A DNA stretch of 64,000 nucleotides. Origin: an uncultured Bacteroidales bacterium (lineage in GTDB: Bacteria > Bacteroidota > Bacteroidia > Bacteroidales > F082). A program made the translations under genes and the position numbers. The stretch lies in assembly GCA_946184615.1 (NCBI GenBank), contig CAMHFN010000002.1:80216-144215 (forward strand), read 5' to 3'. This document shows, in pieces, positions 41,736-50,709 of this stretch (positions within the stretch are counted from its first letter, which is position 1; each line of letters begins with the position of its first letter). The notes under the pieces are model-generated. The model had not been told where the DNA came from and searched no databases. It worked only from the letters and a program-made list of their open reading frames with translations.

Positions 41736-42200
41736 ATGGGATTCTTCAAAAAATTCTTTGGTTTAGAAAAAACCGACAAAGAAGAAATAAAACAAATCAA
41801 TCCGGGTAATCCATATTCATCAATGACCCATAGACAAAAACTAGCAGCCATGAATTTAATGATGGTATTCGGTGGGTCATGTTCTGGCTCGGCAGAAGAA
41901 ATAAGCAAAATTAATCATATTATGACCCAAGAAGGGCAATTAATGGGTGTGTCTGGAGTGGAAATGCATGCTGCTACATCCACGTTTACTGGGATGACGG
42001 GAATGGCTGATTCATTAAAAGGAGTGGAAAGGAAGGTGCTAGAAAGATTATTCTATGTCTTTTATTGCGTAATTGCGGCAGGTAAGAATATTCAAGCTGC
42101 ACAGGTTCTAATCGCTATTTATAAAGACTATGGTTTCAGTGAACAAGAATGTTTTGCTATCTTGGAAAAAGTATCAGGAAAAAAGATTACAGACGTATGA
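41736..42200 (+). CDS. Uncharacterised protein in the second accessory block
   Basis: 154 residues from ATG 41736 (MGFFKKFFG). It begins with a basic amphipathic helix and has a Gly/Ser-rich stretch (VFGGSCSGSAEEI). The C-terminal half is helical. A more upstream in-frame codon (41706) is less likely. It overlaps the next start by four bases. No family recognised. Confidence 0.5.
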   Translation: MGFFKKFFGLEKTDKEEIKQINPGNPYSSMTHRQKLAAMNLMMVFGGSCSGSAEEISKINHIMTQEGQLMGVSGVEMHAATSTFTGMTGMADSLKGVERKVLERLFYVFYCVIAAGKNIQAAQVLIAIYKDYGFSEQECFAILEKVSGKKITDV

Positions 42201-42598
42201 TTTGGGTAATACTTGTTATTATTGCAATCGTTATTGCATTTAGAATTGGCAGCAAGTCGGGTGAAATGATATCGAGTTCAATCAATGCTGGGGGAATGCG
42301 AGTGAAATATGCCAAGCTATTAGAACATATTCTCAACGGGCATCCAGAAAGCAAAATTGTGGTTGAAACAAGGACATATCTTCGAGCAGGCGTTTCTAAT
42401 TACGGAGGAACAACGATGTTTCACATTCAACAAAATGTTGGTGGCACTGTTTTGATTGACTATGAGGTGTCTAATAATCCCGCCGTTCCAAGTTTTACAC
42501 TTCATTATTCTTTCCCTGATACGATGGATCAGGATGAAATGTATGATAGAATCTGTCAAGGAATAAAAAACAAAATGGCTCAATTGTTTAATTATTAA
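42197..42598 (+). CDS. Small membrane-anchored protein
   Basis: 133 residues from ATG 42197, overlapping the previous stop (ATGA). One N-terminal membrane helix (VILVIIAIVIAFRI) and a soluble beta-rich part (IVVETRTYLRAGV). Function unknown. Confidence 0.5.
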   Translation: MIWVILVIIAIVIAFRIGSKSGEMISSSINAGGMRVKYAKLLEHILNGHPESKIVVETRTYLRAGVSNYGGTTMFHIQQNVGGTVLIDYEVSNNPAVPSFTLHYSFPDTMDQDEMYDRICQGIKNKMAQLFNY

Positions 42599-42602
42599 GT
42601 AT

Positions 42603-43043
42603 TTGCGAGAAGTGGGTCTATTTAATAGAAAAAGAAATCCGAAATCGCCGTATGACACTTTGCCGGCGGAACAAAGGTATGCGTTGTATTTTCAACTTGA
42701 ATACTTGACTATGAACGGTGTGCCGATACATGAAATGTCGTGGGCGTTTTCGTATTTGGAAAAAGCCGCCATCGCTTTTGGAATGACAAAAAAACAGATA
42801 GAAGAGCTTACGCCTTTCTATAATACTTACGAGAAAATAATAACCTATATAAAACAAATTTCTAATAGGCAGATTCTTGAATACATGATAAGTAACTGCT
42901 CAAACATCTTTTATCTTATGCGAGGTGATGAAAACCACAAAATGCTAGGAGAACAAGCATACAAGCTATACGAGGAGCTCGGGTTTTCTTACGAAGAAGT
43001 TCGGAGAATTACTAACAAGTACATGTACAGGACTGAAATATAG
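42603..43043 (+). CDS. Uncharacterised helical protein
   Basis: 146 residues beginning at TTG 42603 (or GTG 42612). Mostly helical (EQRYALYFQLEYLTMNG, EEVRRITNKYM). It follows the previous gene by four bases. No known domain. Confidence 0.45.
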   Translation: MREVGLFNRKRNPKSPYDTLPAEQRYALYFQLEYLTMNGVPIHEMSWAFSYLEKAAIAFGMTKKQIEELTPFYNTYEKIITYIKQISNRQILEYMISNCSNIFYLMRGDENHKMLGEQAYKLYEELGFSYEEVRRITNKYMYRTEI

Positions 43044-43068
43044 ATGAACTCTTAAACAATTAAAATTA

Positions 43069-43191
43069 ATGTTAGGAGCAATTATCGGCGATATCGTTGG
43101 CTCATATTATGAGTTCAACAGCATAAAGACAACGGAGTTTGAATTGTTTGACCACGGAGTCGTTATACGAACGCCCCAGGATTTTAAGTAA
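43069..43191 (+). pseudogene. Truncated start of an ADP-ribosylglycohydrolase gene
   Basis: Forty codons: MLGAIIGDIVGSYYEFNSIK, then TTEFELFDHGV, then a divergent end and a stop. The first 28 residues match the N-terminus of the intact enzyme at 26834 (MLGAVTGDTIGSRFEF...FELFD). The catalytic parts are missing. It shows that the second accessory block once carried an island-type ADP-ribosylglycohydrolase. Confidence 0.85.
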
Positions 43192-43196
43192 AAATT

Positions 43197-43745
43197 ATGG
43201 AGAACAAGAAACAGAATACTATTCTAAAGGCTGTTGTGCTAGCATTATCCTGGCTCACTCTTTCTCCAGTGTTGCTCATCCTTGATGGGCGTTGGAAACT
43301 GTTGCCCAAATGGTTAAGGATTGTGCTGTTTGTGTTATCACCATTGATGTTGGTCATGCTTTTTGTTCTTGGTATAGTGGCCTATTCCTATTATCAAGAT
43401 TATTGGCGAAAGAATCATTTCGTTAGGCCCCGAGTAATCGAAAACATAACGGGAGTGAAGATGCCTAAGTATAAGGTCATAGAGCGGGACTTTAAGGGAG
43501 GGCTGCGCGATCATTATGACACGTTCATTTTGGAATTCAAGGAAACTCCTGACAACGCTTTTTTTCAAACATTGCGAGATAAGGGCTTTGATTATTATGA
43601 TGGATGTTATCATTTCCAGCGAAATTGGGGCTCTGGGCTGGTGAAAGACGAGGTCGTTCCCAAAGGAGAAAAAGGCAACTATGATTATTCTATGACGATT
43701 TGTGAAGGTGAAAAGACGGTCACTGTTAGGGTTATGGAACTATAA
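43197..43745 (+). CDS. Membrane protein (paralogue of 28722-29306)
   Basis: 182 residues. It shares with 28722-29306 the N-terminal membrane pair (WLTLSPVLLILDGRWKLLPK, VLSPLMLVMLFVLGIV), VIENITGVKMPKYKVIER and the C-terminal GSGLVKDEVVPKGEKGN. It lacks the 12-residue insertion of the island copy. In both places the gene follows an ADP-ribosylglycohydrolase gene or its remnant, so the pair moved together. Confidence 0.6.
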   Translation: MENKKQNTILKAVVLALSWLTLSPVLLILDGRWKLLPKWLRIVLFVLSPLMLVMLFVLGIVAYSYYQDYWRKNHFVRPRVIENITGVKMPKYKVIERDFKGGLRDHYDTFILEFKETPDNAFFQTLRDKGFDYYDGCYHFQRNWGSGLVKDEVVPKGEKGNYDYSMTICEGEKTVTVRVMEL

Positions 43746-43778
43746 GACTTACTATTAACAATTCAAATTGATTCAACC

Positions 43779-44480
43779 ATGATCCCAGGAAGAGCAGAAA
43801 TAGTCAGATGTCCTTATTGTTGGAAAAAGAAAAGATTGCTCGCAATTGAATCTGGTAACGCTATTGATGCAGAGTTTTGGTCCGATGGTAAAATGATTGC
43901 CCCAATGCTACCACAAGTATCTCCAGTGCAAAAATGCCAGAGGTGTGGTAAATACTATTTGGAATATAGGTGCTTTTCCAGGTCTGGCTTAGGCAAATCG
44001 TGGGAAAAGGGAGAGATGACCTATTATGAATGGAAAGAAGCTTACTCTCAGTTCCTGAGCGAAAAAGGCGTAGCAAAGGGGAAAAATAGACTGGTTCAGG
44101 CATATAACGATTTTTCCTCAATAAAATGTAATCCTGAAGATTTGGTAAATATCAGATACTGGTTGATACAATCTTACAATGACTGCTACTATAGACATGA
44201 TTCCCAATACATCGGACATGAGACCAAAGAACTTGATCCAGAGGAAGAAAGCTTTATTGCTGGCATCATAAACGAATTTATAGAATTGTATAATTGGAGC
44301 GAGAGGTCTGATTCTTTATTAAAAGCGGAGCTCTATCGGGAAGCAGGCGACATGCAAAAAAGTTCGGAAGTGCTTTCTCAAATCAATCCAGAAGAATTGG
44401 GAAACGGCGAGCTCAAGGTTTACTGTGGAATCAAAGAAAGAATAAAAGCAGGCGATAAAAGAGTTTTTAAGATAGGTTAG
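43779..44480 (+). CDS. Protein with two CxxC motifs (zinc ribbon) and a helical tail
   Basis: 233 residues. CPYC near residue 11 and CQRC near 54 form a likely zinc ribbon. The remainder is helical with TPR-like character (LLKAELYREAGDMQKSSEVLSQI). The architecture resembles DUF2225-type cytoplasmic proteins, but I cannot confirm it. It closes the second accessory block; 44481-44640 is noncoding, with a hairpin TTGAAGTG/CACTTCAA around 44509. Confidence 0.5.
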   Translation: MIPGRAEIVRCPYCWKKKRLLAIESGNAIDAEFWSDGKMIAPMLPQVSPVQKCQRCGKYYLEYRCFSRSGLGKSWEKGEMTYYEWKEAYSQFLSEKGVAKGKNRLVQAYNDFSSIKCNPEDLVNIRYWLIQSYNDCYYRHDSQYIGHETKELDPEEESFIAGIINEFIELYNWSERSDSLLKAELYREAGDMQKSSEVLSQINPEELGNGELKVYCGIKERIKAGDKRVFKIG

Positions 44481-44697
44481 AAGGTCCAATTGACGGAATC
44501 TTTTCGTGTTGAAGTGTCATGGCACTTCAAACTATCAAATACTAATCCCCGGCAAGCGTCAATTCTGGAGAGGCCCTATTCCCCATTATTGGTGAGCCCA
44601 GCCCTCCGTGAATCGCCATTATTGATGATTTTTTTGAAGGGAACGATATCGGAATTTTGCAGCGTGAATAATTAACAAACAATTAAAATATCACGCT

Positions 44698-45864
44698 ATG
44701 AAAAGAACAATCAAAACGAAGCTCCTAATCGCATTGTTAGGACTTTTAGCCATGAGTTTCAACTCCTGCGGCAAAGACCAAGTCATTGAAGAAAAGAACA
44801 AAGAAACCAAAGAGGCGATTGTGAAGCAATACCTCAATCAGACCGTGTATCCCACCTACGGTAAATTGGCCGAGGAGGCCCAAAACCTGGTGGACAACCT
44901 GAATGCCTTAAAGGAAAACAAGACGCAAAGCAACCTCAACCAAGCTACGGTGAGCTTCCTCGAAGCCCGCAAATGGTGGGAGATGAGCGAGGCCTTCCTG
45001 TATGGCGCCGCCTCTGACTTCGGCATCGACCCACACATCGACTCATGGCCCCTCGATGAAGATGCTTTCAACCACCTGATGGCCAGCCCCAACATGATCG
45101 AGATGCTGGCTGGCGACGAGGATGGTACCGTGGCCGGCGAACAACTCGGCAACGCCCTGCTGGGCTTCCACGGCATCGAGTACATCCTGTTCCGTGAAGG
45201 CCAACCCCGCGACGTGAACGAGGTGAACGACGACATGATGACCTACGTGGTGGCCGTGTCGCGCGACCTCCGCAACCGCTGCTTCCAACTGGAGGTGAGC
45301 TGGAACGAAAACGCTCCTGCCGAACATGCTGCCTTAATGGAAAAGTTGGAGCTTAACACTACCGTCAACGGTGGCAACAATTCTTACGGCTCCAACATGA
45401 TCCTCGCTGGTCAGGCGGGTAGCACTTACGCCACCTTCACCAACGCCCTCCAAGCCATCGCCGACGGCTGCATCGACATCGCCGATGAGGTGGGTACCTC
45501 CAAGATCGGTAAGCCCCATACGGGCGAGGATCCGCATTACGTGGAATCACCTTATAGCCAAAAATCCATCGTCGATTTCTACGACAACATCATCAGTGTC
45601 CAAAACGCCTACATGGGTGGCATCGTCACCAGCCGCGACGAAGACCGTTCACTGCATGCTTACCTGGCCGACTACAACACCGAACTCGACACCCGCGTAG
45701 TCAACGCCATCAACAATGCTCTGGAGAAGATTAACGCCATGAAGGCTCCCTTCGTGCTTTACTACGCTGACGCCACCGCTGGCGCCGCCATGGAAGCCTG
45801 CCAGGAACTCTCCGATGTGATGGCTGAAGTGAAGGAAGAATTGTCAAATATTGATAAAAAGTAA
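44698..45864 (+). CDS. Imelysin-family periplasmic/lipoprotein (EfeO-like)
   Basis: 388 residues. The lipobox FNSC follows a hydrophobic signal. The imelysin signature GFHGIEYILF (GxHxxE) is near residue 160, and paired helical repeats follow. Imelysin proteins are part of iron uptake systems in many bacteria; the ligand here is not proven. It is upstream of the di-heme oxidoreductase gene by 18 bases and has a promoter related to that of the porin at 36882. Confidence 0.88.
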   Translation: MKRTIKTKLLIALLGLLAMSFNSCGKDQVIEEKNKETKEAIVKQYLNQTVYPTYGKLAEEAQNLVDNLNALKENKTQSNLNQATVSFLEARKWWEMSEAFLYGAASDFGIDPHIDSWPLDEDAFNHLMASPNMIEMLAGDEDGTVAGEQLGNALLGFHGIEYILFREGQPRDVNEVNDDMMTYVVAVSRDLRNRCFQLEVSWNENAPAEHAALMEKLELNTTVNGGNNSYGSNMILAGQAGSTYATFTNALQAIADGCIDIADEVGTSKIGKPHTGEDPHYVESPYSQKSIVDFYDNIISVQNAYMGGIVTSRDEDRSLHAYLADYNTELDTRVVNAINNALEKINAMKAPFVLYYADATAGAAMEACQELSDVMAEVKEELSNIDKK

Positions 45865-45882
45865 ATAAAAAAAGAGTCTATT

Positions 45883-47487
45883 ATGAACAGAACAAAATCT
45901 ATCGGTTTTTTATTCGCCGGTGGCCTTTTGGCATTTGCCATGGCTTCCTGCGGCCCCAAAGAACCCGTTCCCACCGACCCTCAAGTACTTGAAGAAACCT
46001 ACACCGGCGGCGAACTCGGCACTACGTTCAATACGACGCAAACCGCTTACGAAGACCCGACACCTGCTGTGGAGCAGGCTGGACTGACCACCGCTTTCAA
46101 ATATGGCGAGTATTTCTTTGAGCGCACCTACACGCAGAACAACGAGCCTTTCGATGGCCTCGGACCGCTTTACATCCGTAGCTCCTGCATCGCCTGTCAC
46201 CCTGGCTATGGTCATGGCAAGCGCATGAACCGCTATCGTGCCGATGAATGGGGCAATGGTTACCTGCTGGTCTTCACCGATCGCAACGACACCTATCTCA
46301 GCTCCTATACGGGAATGCCGCAAACCAAAGCAGTTGCGCCCTTCAAGGCTCCACTCGACGAAGACAAGATCCAGATCAACTGGCTCAACTATACAGATGA
46401 ATGGGGCAACCGTTTCCCCGATGGCGAATCCTACAGTTTGATCTATCCTGAGGTCTATATTCCCGAAGATGCGTTCTATGTACCGCTCGAAGTGGGGGGC
46501 AACCCGATTCCGTACAGCGACTTCGTGTGCCGTTTGGAATCCACCATCGGCATCTATGGCACTGGTCTCATTGACGCCATCCCTGACGATTCCTTAAAAG
46601 CACAATATCAAAAGGAATACGACGACAACTACATGCCGAATGGTCTGAACCCCGCGATGTGGGCAGGTAACGACTGGGCGCCTACGGGATTGTATGGCAA
46701 CACCAACCACCCCAAGCGTTACACCTATGCTTTGACCCGTGGTCCCTTGCAGGATGCTCCGGGCGCCAACGCCATCTGGAACATCACCAACGTGACACAC
46801 CCCACCAAGATGGGTCACTACATGACTGCCGCCTACGCCACCAAGGCCTCCCAAGATCCCGATGTCCAGGCTGAGTTCTACAACTATTACCCGCAATACA
46901 ACCTTACGGGTGACGTAGAAACCGACATCTACAACTACCTGATGATGGCCAACATCCCCGATGAACTTAAGGAACCCGAGATGAGTGCCGAGGAGTATTC
47001 CGACTTCATGGTATGGCACCGTGGTCTGGCCGTTCCCGCCGCCCGTGATTTGGGCAACGAGGAGGTGCAACGTGGACGTGCCTTGTTCCGTGAGATCGGC
47101 TGTGCCTATTGCCACCGTCCTTCATGGCAGACCGGTGACGACGACTTCACCGATCCGGCCGGCTTCTTCGCCGACAGCGACCCACGTCTGCCACGTTATC
47201 CCAACCAGAAGATTTGGCCTTATAGCGACTATATCCAACACAAGCTTCACATGGAAAACGACATCCGCACCGGCTGGTGCCGTACCACGCCGTTGTGGGG
47301 TAGGGGACTCTCGGCCATCTGCACCGGTGCCAGCGACCGTCTGCACGACTGCCGCGCCCGTACCGTCATCGAGGCCATCATGTGGCATGGCAACGCCGAA
47401 AGCGACGCCCGCCGTACCGTCGAGAAGTTCCGTGAACTTCCCAAGGAAGACCGCGATGCCATTGTGAAGTTTATTGAGGCAATTTGA
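45883..47487 (+). CDS. Di-heme oxidoreductase (DUF1111-type) lipoprotein
   Basis: 534 residues. The signal ends in MASC. Two c-type heme sites are visible: CIACH near residue 104 and CAYCH near 408. The pattern fits the DUF1111 'thiol oxidoreductase' family found with imelysins. It needs cytochrome c maturation, and the next gene (47535) encodes such a component. A role in oxidising or reducing iron at the cell surface is inference. Confidence 0.85.
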   Translation: MNRTKSIGFLFAGGLLAFAMASCGPKEPVPTDPQVLEETYTGGELGTTFNTTQTAYEDPTPAVEQAGLTTAFKYGEYFFERTYTQNNEPFDGLGPLYIRSSCIACHPGYGHGKRMNRYRADEWGNGYLLVFTDRNDTYLSSYTGMPQTKAVAPFKAPLDEDKIQINWLNYTDEWGNRFPDGESYSLIYPEVYIPEDAFYVPLEVGGNPIPYSDFVCRLESTIGIYGTGLIDAIPDDSLKAQYQKEYDDNYMPNGLNPAMWAGNDWAPTGLYGNTNHPKRYTYALTRGPLQDAPGANAIWNITNVTHPTKMGHYMTAAYATKASQDPDVQAEFYNYYPQYNLTGDVETDIYNYLMMANIPDELKEPEMSAEEYSDFMVWHRGLAVPAARDLGNEEVQRGRALFREIGCAYCHRPSWQTGDDDFTDPAGFFADSDPRLPRYPNQKIWPYSDYIQHKLHMENDIRTGWCRTTPLWGRGLSAICTGASDRLHDCRARTVIEAIMWHGNAESDARRTVEKFRELPKEDRDAIVKFIEAI

Positions 47488-47521
47488 TAGAAGAAAGAAG
47501 TAAGAAGTAAGGAGAAAAGAT

Positions 47522-47529
47522 TAATTTTG
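47522..47529 (+). promoter_or_regulatory. -7 element directly before the CcsA-like gene
   Basis: TAATTTTG ends five bases before the ATG at 47535, so this transcript would also be nearly leaderless. Confidence 0.5.
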
Positions 47530-47534
47530 CATTG

Positions 47535-48707
47535 ATGAAGAAGATATGTCATATAGTTTCAGTTTTGATGATTGTGCTGGTGGCCGTTATGGCCGCCGGC
47601 ACTATCGTTGAAAAGCTACATGGCTCAGAAACGGCTTTGGCCAGTGTTTATGGGACATGGTGGTTTGTGGGGTTATGGGCTTTGCTGGCAGGTCTCATGG
47701 TGACGATAGCTGTGAAATTCCGTATGTGGAAAAGGATAGCTGTCTGCACCTTGCACTTTGCCATATTGTTCATCCTGTTGGGTGCCCTTCTGACCATGCT
47801 CACCGGACAACATGGCCGCATGCTACTTGAACCCGGGAAACCGACGCATACGTTTTATGAAGGCAACGCAGAAGAAAACCACCCTGTGGAGTTGCCTTTC
47901 ACTTTGACCTTGGACCGTTTTGAAATCGAGACCTATGCTGGCAGTAGCAAGCCCAAGGACTATGTGAGCTACCTTCAGCTCACCGATGGTTCAGCACCTC
48001 AAGAGACAGTCATTTCGATGAATCGCATCTTGAGGCATCGTCACTATCGTTTTTATCAGAGCGACTTCGATGAACAAGGCAATTCCATTCTCGAAGTTGC
48101 CCGTGATCCTTGGGGCATCGGAGTCACCTATACGGGTTATGTCCTGCTCTTGGTTGCCTTGGTAATGATGCTATTTCAACAACCTAGGACTTACAAGGCG
48201 GTCACTATTTCATGGATGGTCGTGCTTGTCGTTTTGGCGGTGTTGCTGCACATCAGGATGCTGACCCACCAGCTGTTGCCTGTGTTGCGCTCACCTTTCT
48301 TCAGCCTGCACATCTCGACCATTGTCACGGCCTACGCACTGCTGTTCGCCATCATGATAACAGGCATCGTCGCCCTCGTGAAACCGAAAGACAAAGCGCG
48401 TCTTGTGAAATACAAAAGCCTCAGCACAGCGATGCTCTATCCTGCGGTGGCCTTGCTTGCCATCGGTATCTTCATTGGTGCCGTTTGGGCCAACGTCTCA
48501 TGGGGCAACTACTGGTCGTGGGATCCCAAAGAGGTCTGGGCCTTGATCACGTTGCTGATTTATGCCGCACCGCTGCACGAAAAGATTTGGAAAACATTTC
48601 AAAAGCCTGTGTTTTTCCATGTTTACGGTATTCTTGCCTTCTTAAGCGTGCTGATTACTTACTTTGGGGTGAACCTGCTTTTGGGCGGCGTTCATGCCTA
48701 TTCGTAA
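47535..48707 (+). CDS. Cytochrome c biogenesis protein, compact ResB-CcsA fusion
   Basis: 390 residues. The N-terminal part has membrane helices and a small periplasmic domain (residues about 90-190) of ResB type. The C-terminal 200 residues are CcsA/CcmF-like with several helices and the heme-handling tryptophan-rich motif SWGNYWSWDPKEVWALIT. His residues flanking it (HISTIVTAY, VFFHVYG) would ligate heme. It joins heme to apocytochromes in the periplasm, which fits the di-heme protein next to it. It is shorter than most fused CcsBA proteins. Confidence 0.82.
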   Translation: MKKICHIVSVLMIVLVAVMAAGTIVEKLHGSETALASVYGTWWFVGLWALLAGLMVTIAVKFRMWKRIAVCTLHFAILFILLGALLTMLTGQHGRMLLEPGKPTHTFYEGNAEENHPVELPFTLTLDRFEIETYAGSSKPKDYVSYLQLTDGSAPQETVISMNRILRHRHYRFYQSDFDEQGNSILEVARDPWGIGVTYTGYVLLLVALVMMLFQQPRTYKAVTISWMVVLVVLAVLLHIRMLTHQLLPVLRSPFFSLHISTIVTAYALLFAIMITGIVALVKPKDKARLVKYKSLSTAMLYPAVALLAIGIFIGAVWANVSWGNYWSWDPKEVWALITLLIYAAPLHEKIWKTFQKPVFFHVYGILAFLSVLITYFGVNLLLGGVHAYS

Positions 48708-49918
48708 CGCAACGCATTGATCGGATCGGTCCTGGAAGCCTTCAAAGCAGGGAAGAAGCCTGCGATGAGACCGAGGACTGCGCACGACACGAAGGAAATG
48801 ATGGTCCAAAGGACGTTGATGACAAAGGGGAGCGACATCGCCAAAGCGACCACGTATGAGAGGGCGATGCCAAGAAAGATGCCCAACACACCGCCGATGA
48901 GGCTTAAGATGATACTCTCGGTGAGGAATTGCATCAGAATGGCTGCGTTTTTGGCACCGATAGACATGCGTAGGCCGATTTCCTTAGTGCGTTCGGTAAC
49001 GGTGACATACATGATGTTCATGATGCCGATGCAGCCGACTAACAATGAGATTAAGGCAATGGCAATGAGCACCGTAGTAATCATGCCTGTCATGGAGGTC
49101 ATCATCTCCAACATCTCCTGCTGAGTGCGCACCTCAAAATCGTTGGCTCCACCGTCTGGTATTTTGTGGGCAGCGCGAAGGATGTTTTCGACCTCTTCCA
49201 CTGCTGCTTCAGCCACATCTTCGGAAGTGGCAGAACAAACAATCTGTTGGATGTAGTTGACTCCCAACATGCGCTTCTGCACCGTGGAATAAGGCATGAT
49301 GACGATATCGTCTTGGTCCATGCCCATGCCGTTCTCTCCCTTTTCCTTGAGGGTGCCGATGACCATGAAAGGCATGCTGCCAATACGGATGGTCTTGCCG
49401 ATGGGGTCTTCCCCCTCTTCGAAGAGTTCCTCCACGATGGTCTGGCCAATCAAGCCTACCTTGGCGTATTTCTTGACATCTTCATCGGTGAAGTTGACCC
49501 CTGTGGCAACCTCGTATTTCCTGATTTCAAGGTATTCTGGTGAGCCTCCATAGACCGTTCCTGACCAGTTTTTCGAGCCGTTGACGATTTGTCCCGCACT
49601 GTTGACTACGGGACTGACCATGGTGATGTTTTTGGCGTTTTTGGCAATCTGCTCGCAATCGCTCACCTTTAGCGACTGGACGTTGGAGGAACCCATGCTG
49701 ATACCGCCACGGCGTTGGTTGGCGCGCATCACCATGATGAGGTTGGTTCCCATATCGGAGAGTTGGTTGGCCGTGCTTTGCTTCAGACCTTCACCTAGGT
49801 TGACTACCGCTATGACAGCGGCAATGCCGATGACGATGCCCAGCATGGAAAGGGCAGTGCGTGTCTTGTTGCGCAACAGGGCTTTGGCCGATATTCGTAT
49901 GAGATTTAAAATGTCCAT
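48698..49918 (-). CDS. MacB-type ABC transporter permease
   Basis: 406 residues: an N-terminal helix, a large periplasmic MacB_PCD domain (about 45-240), and three C-terminal helices of the FtsX domain (TVLIALISLLVGCIGIMNIMYV, then SLIGGVLGIFLGIALSYV). It lacks its own ATPase domain, supplied by the next gene. With MacA-like and TolC-like proteins it should export a substrate such as a peptide or macrolide. It converges with the CcsA gene; the stops overlap by ten bases. Confidence 0.88.
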   Translation of the reverse strand: MDILNLIRISAKALLRNKTRTALSMLGIVIGIAAVIAVVNLGEGLKQSTANQLSDMGTNLIMVMRANQRRGGISMGSSNVQSLKVSDCEQIAKNAKNITMVSPVVNSAGQIVNGSKNWSGTVYGGSPEYLEIRKYEVATGVNFTDEDVKKYAKVGLIGQTIVEELFEEGEDPIGKTIRIGSMPFMVIGTLKEKGENGMGMDQDDIVIMPYSTVQKRMLGVNYIQQIVCSATSEDVAEAAVEEVENILRAAHKIPDGGANDFEVRTQQEMLEMMTSMTGMITTVLIAIALISLLVGCIGIMNIMYVTVTERTKEIGLRMSIGAKNAAILMQFLTESIILSLIGGVLGIFLGIALSYVVALAMSLPFVINVLWTIISFVSCAVLGLIAGFFPALKASRTDPINALRYE

Positions 49919-49956
49919 TTATTTAGAAGTCAGAAGACAGAAGTAAGAAGTTAGAA

Positions 49957-50709
49957 TCATTTATAATCGTTATCGACGGGGAGGGCGGCAAGGGCTTCAG
50001 ATGCCGATTTGGTGGCTACGGGCTCGTCGCGGAGGATGTGTCCATCGCGGAGGAAAATGGTGCGGCTGGTGAACACGGCGATGTCGGATTCGTGGGTGAC
50101 GAAGGCGATGGTCTTGCCTTGCTCGTGAAGGTTCTGGAACAAGCTCATGATCTCGTAAGAGGTACGGGTGTCGAGGTTGCCAGTGGCCTCGTCAGCAAGC
50201 ACGATGACGGGGTCGTTGACCAAGGCTCGGGCGATGGCCACTCGCTGTTGCTGTCCTCCAGAGAGCTGGTTGGGCATGTGTTCCATACGGTCCTTCAGCC
50301 CTACCAACTCCAAGGCATGTTGAGCTTTCTCGTGACGTTCGCGGTGTGATATGTCAGGGTTATAGACCAAAGGCAGCTCCACGTTCTCCAAGGCAGAGGT
50401 GCGGGGCAGCAGGTTGTACGACTGGAACACGAAACCAATCTTGCGGTTGCGGATCTCGGAGAGCTCGTTTTTGGTGCGTTCCCTCACGGAAATACCATCG
50501 ATGTAATACTCGCCTGCCGTAGGTTGGTCGAGGCAGCCTAAGATGTTGAGCAAGGTAGACTTGCCGCTGCCAGAAGAACCCATGATGCTCACAAATTCAC
50601 CTTGGCAGATGTCGAACGACACGCCTTTGAGGGCGTGTACCTCTTCGCTGCCGACGATGAAGGTGCGCTTGAGGCCTTCAACTTTGATGATGGATGGTCG
50701 TTCGCTCAT
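49957..50709 (-). CDS. ABC transporter ATP-binding protein (MacB/LolD type)
   Basis: 250 residues. Walker [13 protein letters not shown]-loop VFQSYNLLP, signature LSGGQQQR, Walker [14 protein letters not shown] and H-loop FVTHE are all present. It powers the permease at 48698. Its start overlaps the MacA-like stop by four bases. Confidence 0.93.
   Translation of the reverse strand: MSERPSIIKVEGLKRTFIVGSEEVHALKGVSFDICQGEFVSIMGSSGSGKSTLLNILGCLDQPTAGEYYIDGISVRERTKNELSEIRNRKIGFVFQSYNLLPRTSALENVELPLVYNPDISHRERHEKAQHALELVGLKDRMEHMPNQLSGGQQQRVAIARALVNDPVIVLADEATGNLDTRTSYEIMSLFQNLHEQGKTIAFVTHESDIAVFTSRTIFLRDGHILRDEPVATKSASEALAALPVDNDYK

Noticed and set aside
44490..44675. Small open frame before the imelysin gene
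   Set aside because: It covers the promoter region and a hairpin, has no homologous features and no ribosome site.
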